Source of the DNA: Aestuariirhabdus haliotis
GTDB taxonomy: Bacteria; Pseudomonadota; Gammaproteobacteria; Pseudomonadales; Aestuariirhabdaceae
Assembly (NCBI RefSeq): GCF_023509475.1
Contig: NZ_JAKSDZ010000022.1
Location: forward strand, 1-52,048
Reading direction: 5' to 3'
Length of the DNA stretch: 52,048 nt
Shown here: positions 46,182-52,048 of the stretch, piece after piece
How the letters are laid out: every line of letters begins with the position of its first letter
Position numbering within the stretch: the stretch's first letter is position 1
Notes under the pieces: model-generated
What the model was told of the DNA's origin: nothing
Seen by the model: the letters and a program-made list of their open reading frames with translations, nothing else
Databases searched by the model: none
Translations under genes and position numbers: made by a program

Positions 46182-46250
46182 CATCAATGATCGCCAGCAA
46201 AGCTGGCTGGACGCGCAAAAAGCCGCGCGCCCATTATGTTGGCGTTACAT
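46176..46250 (+). repeat. attC site 1
   Basis: R'' is GCATAAC (46176-46182), the exact reverse complement of cassette 1's own start GTTATGC. R' is GTTACAT (46244-46250). Between them GCCAGC-AAA-GCTGGC makes a strong hairpin. CATCAATG and CATTATG can pair with one extra base, but without the usual 5-nt spacer after R'', so the L boxes are irregular. Confidence 0.75.
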
Positions 46251-46264
46251 GGCAAAGGAATAAG

Positions 46265-46663
46265 ATGGTTTATCCTGATTCAATAGACAAGGATTTAGTT
46301 GGAACATATCCCGCAGCTACCAAATCTGGCGGCGGCTACTTTTATGATCTGGTTTTAGAGTATCGTATTTGGTGTAGACCTTGGGAAGGTGCTCCAGATG
46401 AGTTTGACGGTGAAATTTATTACTACGCATTCCATAGTTTTAAAGAAGCAATGGAATTCTCTAATTCGACCAAAGGTTCTGAAGATCCACTTGTCTTAGT
46501 TAAACAGCTGGAGTGGATAAATGAGCCCGAGTCAGGAGCGTATATTCATGAAGTTGGAGAGCGCATAACGGAATGGCGAGTTGAGTGGTTGGATGACGGT
46601 CCCAGAACTGAAAGCTCAATTCCTGATTTTTTGGCATCCAATGGCCATGTAACAAGGCAATGA
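46265..46663 (+). CDS. Cassette 2: conserved cassette-family protein
   Basis: 132 residues from the ATG at 46265 with AAAGGAAT upstream. The pattern GTYPAATKSGGGYFYD, VLEYRIWCRP, YYYAFHSFKEAMEFS, QLEWINEPE and RITEWRVEWL matches a family common in integron cassettes, often mislabelled as GCN5/GNAT acetyltransferase. No acetyl-CoA loop is present, so that label is not supported. It is a soluble alpha/beta protein of unknown function. The coding region ends inside the next attC site. Confidence 0.82.
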   Translation: MVYPDSIDKDLVGTYPAATKSGGGYFYDLVLEYRIWCRPWEGAPDEFDGEIYYYAFHSFKEAMEFSNSTKGSEDPLVLVKQLEWINEPESGAYIHEVGERITEWRVEWLDDGPRTESSIPDFLASNGHVTRQ

Positions 46664-46723
46664 ACTTCACGCGTAATCATCGCTTCGCGGCACGCGTTTA
46701 AGCCAGTTATTTTAGCGTTACAT
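46647..46723 (+). repeat. attC site 2 (canonical)
   Basis: R'' ATGTAAC (46647-46653), spacer AAGGC, L'' AATGAACT (46659-46666), central arms with ACGCGT on both sides, L' AGTTATT (46705-46711), spacer TTAGC, R' GTTACAT (46717-46723). L'' has one extra base relative to L', the extrahelical base that fixes strand choice in integron recombination. R'' and R' are perfectly complementary. Confidence 0.92.
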
Positions 46724-46737
46724 TTACAGGAAAGCTA

Positions 46738-47022
46738 ATGCTCTTTGAAGACGCAGAGTTATTGGAAATAGTTCGATCTCTAAATGAAGAAAAGAACCTT
46801 CCTAGTATGGCTTTTCGCAGAAATGTGCGAATTTATGAGTTAGTGATCTACGTGAATAATATTATTGGCCGTTGTATCTCTAATAATGAAAAATCAATTC
46901 TCATATTCATTGAGAGAATACGGGTGTTTAGTAATGATCACTCAGAATTGGTAGCTGAAACAGAGTACTTTGCTTTAGTGAGTAATCTTCTCGATCGGTT
47001 GGAGGCTAAACATGGCTTCTAA
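46738..47022 (+). CDS. Cassette 3: small hypothetical protein
   Basis: A 94-residue protein starting 20 nt after the boundary, with AGGAAAG upstream. It is predicted all-helical, acidic at the start, with a hydrophobic core (ELVIYVNNIIG, ILIFIERIRVF) that looks like a buried helical bundle rather than membrane. I recognise no family. Its size would suit an immunity or antitoxin protein, but no toxin partner is present in the cassette. Confidence 0.75.
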   Translation: MLFEDAELLEIVRSLNEEKNLPSMAFRRNVRIYELVIYVNNIIGRCISNNEKSILIFIERIRVFSNDHSELVAETEYFALVSNLLDRLEAKHGF

Positions 47023-47082
47023 ATGTAACAATCACAGGCAGTGGGCGAGAAAAAGATCGAATCAATGCTGTAAGCGTTAACT
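47023..47082 (+). repeat. attC site 3
   Basis: R'' ATGTAAC (47023-47029), which is the reverse complement of cassette 3's start GTTACAT; spacer AATCA; L'' CAGGCAGT (47035-47042); L' AATGCTG (47064-47070); spacer TAAGC; R' GTTAACT (47076-47082). One extrahelical base and one mismatch in L. It is the shortest site of the array at 60 bp. Confidence 0.88.
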
Positions 47083-47099
47083 GTCACTAAGGAGTCTGT

Positions 47100-47777
47100 G
47101 TGGAATCTGCAATAATAGTTCTTTTGGATAAAATTCCTAGCTGGGTGATTTGGCTTATTCCCGTTGTTTGGTTAGCTCCTAAATTCTTTGGATTAAGAGT
47201 TATCCGGAAAACTCATGGAGGTGTGAAGTTTACAACTCCGATTAAATTTAAAATGCTTTTCAATTTTAAAGAGTGGTCCTTATTGCCTCCCTTCATGCCT
47301 TCAGAAGCTGCGACGGTCACCCCAATTAGTCCAGGTATATGCTTATATAATAAGTTGCTTTCAGATATCGAAATATATCCAACAGCAAGACAGACCACCA
47401 ATTTACAATATCAAGCACTTGTAACGAATGATAAAAATTCAATAGCAGTAAGTACGATAATTGCCTATGAAGTTACAGATTTAGTCCGTGCTTTTGGTGA
47501 GACTTGGGATGTTGAGGATCTAATAAAAGATATTTCATTGGCTCGAGTTCGGTTGCTATTAACTGCTATGTCCTTCAAAGATATAATTAAAGATCAAACT
47601 AGTATTGATGAATCTCTGACAGAAGCTATAAAAGCAGATCTTGAAGAATATGGTATTCAAGTAATTAATGCGTATTTCACTGATTTAGCACCTTCATCAA
47701 ACACGCTATTTATGGGAGGGAATGGATCAAGCTTGCTCCCAACCCCCATCAATGAAGAGCATCGCAATGCTAGCTAA
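47100..47777 (+). CDS. Cassette 4: SPFH/Band-7 domain membrane protein
   Basis: 225 residues from GTG 47100 with AAGGAG upstream. One N-terminal membrane segment (about 5-27) is followed by an SPFH (Band 7/stomatin-like) domain: NLQYQALVTNDKNSIAVSTIIAYEVTD, then DISLARVRLLLTAMSF and DLEEYGIQVINAYFTDLAP. It is shorter than flotillins and lacks their C-terminal coiled coil. SPFH proteins oligomerise into membrane microdomain cages and in some systems control membrane proteases. Being carried in a cassette suggests an accessory, perhaps protective, role. Confidence 0.85.
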   Translation: MESAIIVLLDKIPSWVIWLIPVVWLAPKFFGLRVIRKTHGGVKFTTPIKFKMLFNFKEWSLLPPFMPSEAATVTPISPGICLYNKLLSDIEIYPTARQTTNLQYQALVTNDKNSIAVSTIIAYEVTDLVRAFGETWDVEDLIKDISLARVRLLLTAMSFKDIIKDQTSIDESLTEAIKADLEEYGIQVINAYFTDLAPSSNTLFMGGNGSSLLPTPINEEHRNAS

Positions 47778-47780
47778 CAC

Positions 47781-47855
47781 AGTTAACAAAGCCAGCCAGT
47801 TCGCCAGTAAGATGGCTGGACTCGTTTCACTTGCCATTGCTGGCAGGCGTTATAC
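47781..47855 (+). repeat. attC site 4
   Basis: R'' AGTTAAC (47781-47787) is the exact reverse complement of cassette 4's own start GTTAACT. Spacer AAAGC, L'' CAGCCAGT (47793-47800), L' ATTGCTG (47836-47842), spacer GCAGGC, R' GTTATAC (47849-47855). L'' carries one extra base, with one mismatch. Confidence 0.88.
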
Positions 47856-47876
47856 GAGGGTGGAGACCCCCAATAT

Positions 47877-48314
47877 ATGAGTTTTGATCAGAATCATAAT
47901 GATGAAATTAGACGCAGATTTAAAACAAAAGCTAAATCTATGTCATCTCATATGAGCAATACCAAGTGGCGTAAATTATTTAAAACGGTAGCCCCTGTTC
48001 TACGTGCTACTGCTCCATGGGGTTCGGATGTCCAAACTAAATGTCGCTATAAACTTCTTGGCGAAGATCTAGAAAGGTCAGGTAAGTGGCCGGAAGAGAA
48101 AGATCTTTTAGAAATATATATTAGTGATGGTGTGTGGGGTTGTCCTGTAGAGTATCAGCACATTGAATGGGTAATGATACTTTTAACTTATGAAATAAAC
48201 CCAAACGCAAAAGCAGTTCATAATATTAAAGAGGTAGCGGAGGTGTTAAAGGGTGTGGCTGAATTCCCAATAGAAGAGACAGGTAATTCTCTAAAAATAT
48301 TGGGCTACAAATAA
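47877..48314 (+). CDS. Cassette 5: hypothetical protein
   Basis: 145 residues from the ATG at 47877, 27 nt after the boundary (the longest leader of the array), with GGTGGAG upstream. The N-terminal third is basic (Lys/Arg-rich, MSNTKWRKLFKT), the remainder acidic with several Trp. No signal peptide or membrane segment. No family is recognised; a nucleic-acid-binding N-terminus is possible from charge alone. Confidence 0.72.
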   Translation: MSFDQNHNDEIRRRFKTKAKSMSSHMSNTKWRKLFKTVAPVLRATAPWGSDVQTKCRYKLLGEDLERSGKWPEEKDLLEIYISDGVWGCPVEYQHIEWVMILLTYEINPNAKAVHNIKEVAEVLKGVAEFPIEETGNSLKILGYK

Positions 48315-48318
48315 AGAT

Positions 48319-48386
48319 TTGTAACAATGCGTATAAGTGTCCACAAAAGTGGTACAAGATCATGACCGCTGATGCGGTCGTTATAG
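48319..48386 (+). repeat. attC-like site 5 (degenerate)
   Basis: R'' TTGTAAC (48319-48325) matches the expected GTATAAC at five of seven bases; R' is GTTATAG (48380-48386). Two simple hairpins fill the centre: CCAC-AAAA-GTGG and GACCGC-TGAT-GCGGTC. Clear L'/L'' pairing is not seen, so the site may be decayed or hybrid. Confidence 0.6.
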
Positions 48387-48401
48387 ATTTAGGAGAGTTT
48401 A

Positions 48402-49136
48402 GTGCCAGAAAGAAAAAGAATTGCTCTACTGATTGATTGTGACAATGTAAGTCATAATTCTATTGAAGGTGTATTAGAAGAACTGGCTAAGTTTGGAATG
48501 GTAAATGTACGCCACGCTCATGGAGACTGGAATAATCCATCTCTATCTGGCTGGATTGAAAGGCTTCATCCATATGCAATAAGGCCCATGCAGCAATTTG
48601 CTTATACAAAAGGGAAAAATGCAACTGATTCTGCAATGATTATTGATGCAATGGATCTTCTTTATAGTAAAAGTGTTGATGCTTTTGCTTTAATGACCAG
48701 CGATAGTGATTTTACTCCTCTTGTAGTTAGGATTCTTGAAAGTGGCCTCCCAGTCTATGGCTTTGGTGAAAAGAAAACACCCAAACCGTTTGTTGATGCC
48801 TGCTCTCCGTTTATCTACACGGAAAACCTTATTAGCAAAGAAGATAGCGATGAAAAGCAACCTTCCCCTAAAAGGCAGATAAACGAAGAAAGAAATAAGC
48901 TGAGGGGAGATACATCACTCGTACGACTTTTGAGAACTGCTGTTGAGCAAACATCTGAAGATGATAACTGGGCTCACATGAGCAAGATTGGTCATTATAT
49001 ATCCAATAACAGCTCATTTTCTGCTGTCAACTATGGTTATAAAAAACTTGGTGATCTGATACGAGCAACTGAATTATTTGACATCGAGATGAGGCATGAT
49101 GGGACTGCCATGTATATTAAGGATTTAAGGAAATAA
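48402..49136 (+). CDS. Cassette 6: NYN nuclease with OST-HTH/LOTUS domain
   Basis: 244 residues from GTG 48402 (AGGAGAG upstream). The N-terminal NYN (PIN-like, LabA/DUF88) domain has its acidic set: Asp12 and Asp14 in LIDCDN, Asp76 in GKNATDSAM, and Asp101/Asp103 in TSDSDF, so metal-dependent RNase activity is expected. A charged linker (about 145-165) leads to a C-terminal OST-HTH/LOTUS-like domain (about 168-240), which binds RNA, often G-rich or structured, in other proteins. This pairing is known in bacteria; its targets are not. Confidence 0.87.
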   Translation: MPERKRIALLIDCDNVSHNSIEGVLEELAKFGMVNVRHAHGDWNNPSLSGWIERLHPYAIRPMQQFAYTKGKNATDSAMIIDAMDLLYSKSVDAFALMTSDSDFTPLVVRILESGLPVYGFGEKKTPKPFVDACSPFIYTENLISKEDSDEKQPSPKRQINEERNKLRGDTSLVRLLRTAVEQTSEDDNWAHMSKIGHYISNNSSFSAVNYGYKKLGDLIRATELFDIEMRHDGTAMYIKDLRK

Positions 49137-49138
49137 AT

Positions 49139-49231
49139 TTCTAACAAATCAATCAACTACGCGTCTACGGCGCAGGGCAGCTAAAACTCCACTTCGCTCC
49201 ATTTTTTCTGCCGGTTATTGAGGAGTTATAA
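49139..49231 (+). repeat. attC site 6, tail of the array
   Basis: R'' TTCTAAC (49139-49145), spacer AAATC, L'' AATCAACT (49151-49158), L' GGTTATT (49213-49219), spacer GAGGA, R' GTTATAA (49225-49231). L'' has one extrahelical base and one mismatch. The centre includes the CACTTCGCTCC motif common in integron recombination sites. It is the longest site, 93 bp. Confidence 0.82.
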
Positions 49232-49300
49232 TGAATGCCGGTTATCAAGGTTGCCGTTATATAAGCTATTCATATTTTCGTTATAGCAAAGGAATGGGTT

Positions 49301-50044
49301 ATGAGGGTGTTGGGTTTTCTTCTGTTGTTTCTCCTTGGTTCAAGCCTTGGCTATGGGGATGACATTACGATAGCCACCGAGCATTTTCCTCCCTTTCAAA
49401 TTGTCGAAAACGGCAAAATACAAGGCGGCTTGTCGGTTGAAATTGTCAATAAGCTGCTGGAAGAAACAGGGTTGCAAGCTCCAATAGTGGCTTACCCCTG
49501 GGCAAGAGCCTACAAAATGGGCTTGACCGACAGGAATGTGATGATCTTCTCTATGGTGCGAAGCGAGGAGCGTGAAAACCATTTTAAATGGGTAGGCCCA
49601 ATTACCGGCTCTAAAGATTATTATTTTTGGAGTCTGAAGACATCCAGCGGAGTCAGCATTAACTCTCTTGAAGACGCCAAACAATTCTTGATTGGTGTTC
49701 CGAGGGAGAATTACCAGCATCAATTTCTTGAGAACAATGGCTTTACCCATCTGACCATAACGAATGATTTTGATGCTACTTTGAGAATGCTCTATGCCGG
49801 TCGTATAGAGGCTATTCTAGGCTCCGAGATTTCTATCACGTATAGGGTCGATAAGATGGGATTTGATGCCTCGTTGCTGAAGAAACAATACGGGATAGAT
49901 CAACGTTGGGGTGAGTTATCCATTGCCTTTAGTAAAAACACGCCCGACGAATTGGTTGAACGGTTTCAGCAAGCGTTAAAGAAGATCAAAGACAATGGAG
50001 AGTATGAACAGATTTTGCGAAAGTGGGTGTTGCAGGAGCATTAG
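49301..50044 (+). CDS. Substrate-binding protein (SBP_bac_3)
   Basis: This 247-residue protein has a signal peptide (about 1-19). The body is a family 3 solute-binding domain: ITIATEHFPPFQIVENGKIQGG, VEIVNKLLEETG, PWARAYKM, then a second lobe with LYAGRIEAILGSE. No transport genes are adjacent. It begins 70 nt after the last attC and may be a seventh cassette. Its base composition lies between cassette and core genes. RBS AAAGGAAT precedes the ATG. Confidence 0.85.
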   Translation: MRVLGFLLLFLLGSSLGYGDDITIATEHFPPFQIVENGKIQGGLSVEIVNKLLEETGLQAPIVAYPWARAYKMGLTDRNVMIFSMVRSEERENHFKWVGPITGSKDYYFWSLKTSSGVSINSLEDAKQFLIGVPRENYQHQFLENNGFTHLTITNDFDATLRMLYAGRIEAILGSEISITYRVDKMGFDASLLKKQYGIDQRWGELSIAFSKNTPDELVERFQQALKKIKDNGEYEQILRKWVLQEH

Positions 50045-50224
50045 GTGATGTGACAAACGGCTTGGTTGCCCGGTTTTATTCGTGAGGTCTAGTGGTAGAA
50101 TGCTATATCCTCGATAATCAGCACCCGCGGGGGCTTTCAAGTCAGGCGTTTTGTTGAAAGGCTGTAAAGCGTCCAGTGGGTATTGTTTCTGATTGCTATC
50201 TACTTCTTCCACAAAGGTAAAGCT
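50045..50224. other. Intergenic region with possible decayed attC
   Basis: From TGACAAACGGCTTGG (about 50051) to AAGTCAGGCGTTTTG (about 50150) the sequence resembles a worn attC, with TGAC for TAAC and GTTTTG for GTTA. Pairing of the inner boxes is weak. A GGTCTAGTGGTAGAAT stretch looks superficially like a tRNA D-arm, but no cloverleaf can be folded. Confidence 0.25.
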
Positions 50225-51079
50225 ATGTCCTCCCTGATACTCGACGGAAAATCACTGGCGCAAAAAACCGAACAGGAGCTGGCCGAAAGGGTATCCGCAT
50301 TGCGAACGGCCGCCAATGGCGCGGCACCCATTCTGGCGACCATTCTGGTGGGGGATGATCCAGCTTCGGCAACCTACGTCAAAATGAAGGGCAACGCCTG
50401 CGAGCGTATCGGCATGGAGTCGTTACGGGTAGAGCTTCCCGCCAGCACGAGCACAGAGCAGCTTAGGCAAACCATCATCGATCTCAATAATAACGCCGAC
50501 GTGCATGGTATTCTGCTGCAGCATCCGGTGCCGGAACAGATTGATGAAAGACTGTGCTTTGATGCGATTGATTTAAAGAAGGATGTCGACGGGGTGACCT
50601 GTCTCGGCTTTGGTCGCATGTCGATGCAGGAAGCGGCTTACGGTTCGGCCACGCCCCAGGGCATTATGCGGTTGCTGCAGGCCTATGACCTGAATATCGA
50701 AGGCCTGCATGCGGTGGTTGTGGGTCGAAGTGCCATTCTGGGTAAGCCGATGGCTATGATGTTATTGAATGCCAATGCCACCGTGACCATCTGCCACTCC
50801 AGAACCCGGGGGCTTGAGCAACATATAAAATCGGCCGATATTGTGGTGGGGGCGGTGGGCATTCCAGAGTTTATTAAAGCGGATTGGATTAAAGACCAGG
50901 CGATTGTGATCGATGCCGGTTATCACCCGGGTGGCGTGGGCGATATCGAGCTGGCCCCGCTGATCCAGCGGGTAAAGGCCTATACGCCGGTTCCCGGTGG
51001 TGTCGGCCCGATGACCATCAATACGCTGATCTATCAATGCGTTGAGGCCGGAGAAAAAAGCCTGTTGGTTGATGGTTAA
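50225..51079 (+). CDS. folD: Methylene-THF dehydrogenase/cyclohydrolase
   Basis: 284 residues from the ATG at 50225 (AAAGG upstream). This bifunctional enzyme oxidises 5,10-methylene-THF to methenyl-THF and hydrolyses it to 10-formyl-THF. [26 protein letters not shown] (with the catalytic Lys of YVKMK), [24 protein letters not shown] and [10 protein letters not shown] are all standard. It marks the return to core chromosome after the cassette region. Confidence 0.97.
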   Translation: MSSLILDGKSLAQKTEQELAERVSALRTAANGAAPILATILVGDDPASATYVKMKGNACERIGMESLRVELPASTSTEQLRQTIIDLNNNADVHGILLQHPVPEQIDERLCFDAIDLKKDVDGVTCLGFGRMSMQEAAYGSATPQGIMRLLQAYDLNIEGLHAVVVGRSAILGKPMAMMLLNANATVTICHSRTRGLEQHIKSADIVVGAVGIPEFIKADWIKDQAIVIDAGYHPGGVGDIELAPLIQRVKAYTPVPGGVGPMTINTLIYQCVEAGEKSLLVDG

Positions 51080-51165
51080 ATCCTTTACCGTTTAGGTAAG
51101 CCTGAATCATTCAGAGCTGCTTTAGCAGCAATTAACAACCCATCGAACACTGCCAAGGACCTTTC

Positions 51166-51459
51166 ATGCCGGACGAAAGCGAAAAACAAAAAATCTACGC
51201 AATGGCTGACCAGTTTATCGATGTAGCCAATAAGCTGGCCGCTGAGCCGGGGCAGGATCTGGCGCTGGTCGGCGCCGCCATTCGTTACGCGGCGGCGCGC
51301 TTTAATGCCCATGAGGCCGCATTACAGACCGAGGATCTGGCCGCCGAACAGATGGAGGTGTTGTCCTGGTTTACCGATCAGTACCAGAAGATGCTGATCG
51401 ATAATATCGACCAGCATATCGAGATGCAGAAACAGCGTAAGGCCGGCAGTCAGCATTAA
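51166..51459 (+). CDS. DUF3144 family protein
   Basis: A 97-residue soluble, helical, acidic protein. KIYAMADQFIDVANKLA and AAIRYAAARFNAHEA match DUF3144, a small gammaproteobacterial family without known function. It lies 86 nt after folD on the same strand and may be co-transcribed. No membrane segment or metal motif is present. Confidence 0.85.
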   Translation: MPDESEKQKIYAMADQFIDVANKLAAEPGQDLALVGAAIRYAAARFNAHEAALQTEDLAAEQMEVLSWFTDQYQKMLIDNIDQHIEMQKQRKAGSQH

Positions 51460-51492
51460 GCCCTGATGGAGACCGATCTAGCCAGCGCGGAA

Positions 51493-51915
51493 TTAGCGAC
51501 TCAGGCTGGCAAAGGCGGTAACGAAGGCAACTTCCTGAAAGGCTTTGAGGCCGGTGTCTTCGAAGGCGATAGCGATGGGGTTTTTACTCAGGCATTCCTT
51601 GATGGCCGAAGGGGTGAGAATCTCGACCTCTATGTCGCTCATAAGCTGCAGCGCGGCTTCCATTTTAAAGCCCAGCGCACCACCGGCAAATTTACCCTTG
51701 GGCGCACGCTGGCGAATGACGACCTTGTCGACCTTGTAGTCGGCCATCAACTTGGCGAAGGCAAACTGAAACTCCTGCAGCTGTTCTCGGCTGTTAATGT
51801 CCAGCAGATTCAGGCGCCGTACCCGGCAATCGGGCAGGTCAAACAAACCATCTGATTTGGACAACAGGCAAATATTGGCTTCGCTGGCCTTTAACTCAAC
51901 ACCGCAGACTCTCAT
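51493..51915 (-). CDS. DUF3010 family protein
   Basis: About 140 residues from the ATG at 51915 (AAGGTGG upstream). The start VCGVELKASEANI, the central VDKVVIRQRAPKGKFAGG and the end IALAFEDTG-like region (here IAIAFEDTGLKAFQEV) match DUF3010, a family with an RNase H-like or actin-like core of unknown function, found in marine gammaproteobacteria. It is convergent with the DUF3144 gene and lies about 40 bp from the right terminal repeat. Confidence 0.85.
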   Translation of the reverse strand: MRVCGVELKASEANICLLSKSDGLFDLPDCRVRRLNLLDINSREQLQEFQFAFAKLMADYKVDKVVIRQRAPKGKFAGGALGFKMEAALQLMSDIEVEILTPSAIKECLSKNPIAIAFEDTGLKAFQEVAFVTAFASLSR

Positions 51916-51953
51916 AACACCACCTTTCAGTTTCAACGCGGCGCATTATAGCC

Positions 51954-52048
51954 TAAGGCACCTCTGATTAATTCAGATAGAGCTATGCGATCCTAAAAAT
52001 GGCTTTTATCAAGGCGAAGCCTGCCGTTCATGTCGAGACCTGGACAAG
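51954..52048 (-). repeat. IS-like terminal repeat, right copy
   Basis: The inverse partner of 1-93. On the minus strand it reads inward with a possible coding tail (MNGRLRLDKSHF, then a TAG stop), followed by the 19-bp core that ends at 51954. Both copies point their ends inward, so the two parent elements would lie outside the window. Confidence 0.55.

Larger units (their letters stand above)
45655..49231 (+). mobile_element. Integron gene-cassette array without integrase (CALIN)
   Basis: Six consecutive cassettes lie on the plus strand with boundaries at G^TTA sites 45665, 46244, 46717, 47076, 47849, 48380 and 49225. Each gene starts 20-27 nt after its boundary with its own binding site and ends at or within an attC-like site of 60-93 bp. 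In cassettes 1-4 the R'' box near the 3' end is the exact reverse complement of the cassette's own first seven bases (counting the boundary G); in 5 and 6 it matches at five of seven. All genes are AT-rich against GC-rich neighbours. No intI gene is present in the window. Confidence 0.9.

Noticed and set aside
50060-50160. tRNA-like stretch (GGTCTAGTGGTAGAAT ... TTTCAAGTC)
   Set aside because: D-arm and T-arm resemblance only; no acceptor or anticodon stem pairs can be built.

Overview
The window reads as a chromosomal segment of a free-living, probably marine gammaproteobacterium. The evidence is the protein families present: TrmJ, DUF2489, DUF3010, DUF3144, a YiiD-type thioesterase, a DctB/DctD pair, SelO, a UUP1-type membrane protein and a Tll0287-like DUF3365 haem protein. 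I cannot name a genus; a Cellvibrionales or Oceanospirillales relative is a guess. I found no rRNA, tRNA or CRISPR.

Layout. 1-900: AT-rich DNA with short inverted and tandem repeats around one orphan gene. 0.95-12.35 kb: a mostly minus-strand block with the trmJ operon, a large membrane protein of unknown role, an LEA-type lipoprotein, PPK2, a 7TMR-DISM receptor with a dead GGDEF domain, and an operon of ATP-grasp ligase, UUP1 membrane protein and retropepsin-like protease. 12.5-18.7 kb: plus-strand NhaC antiporter, pyruvate kinase, TauE/SafE exporter, an orphan polyamine-binding protein and a DUF3365 protein. 18.8-22.2 kb: a lipoprotein/class II aldolase/lipoprotein operon and a CBS protein. 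22.5-33.9 kb: DctB-DctD, SelO, endonuclease IV, MarC, TraB/GumN and a Crp-family regulator. 34-44.7 kb: HMG-CoA reductase, GcvT, formate-tetrahydrofolate ligase, RsuA, an Ntn-hydrolase acylase and PEP carboxylase. GcvT, Fhs and FolD (50.2 kb) give a loose one-carbon/folate theme.

The standout is 45.66-49.23 kb: an integron gene-cassette array with no integrase in view (a CALIN-type cluster). Six AT-rich genes lie on one strand. Each starts 20-27 nt after a G^TTA boundary and each is followed by an attC-like site. In the first four cassettes the R'' box at the end of the cassette is the exact reverse complement of that cassette's own first seven bases (including the shared G), as expected if each cassette was once a free circle. 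Payloads include an SPFH/Band-7 membrane protein, a NYN nuclease with an OST-HTH (LOTUS) domain, one widespread cassette-family protein and three proteins I do not recognise. An attI-like core sits at the head, and a substrate-binding protein gene with a possible decayed attC lies past the tail.

The two window ends carry a diverged ~93-bp repeat in inverted orientation, probably insertion-sequence ends. A 19-bp core of it recurs exactly at 29881-29899.
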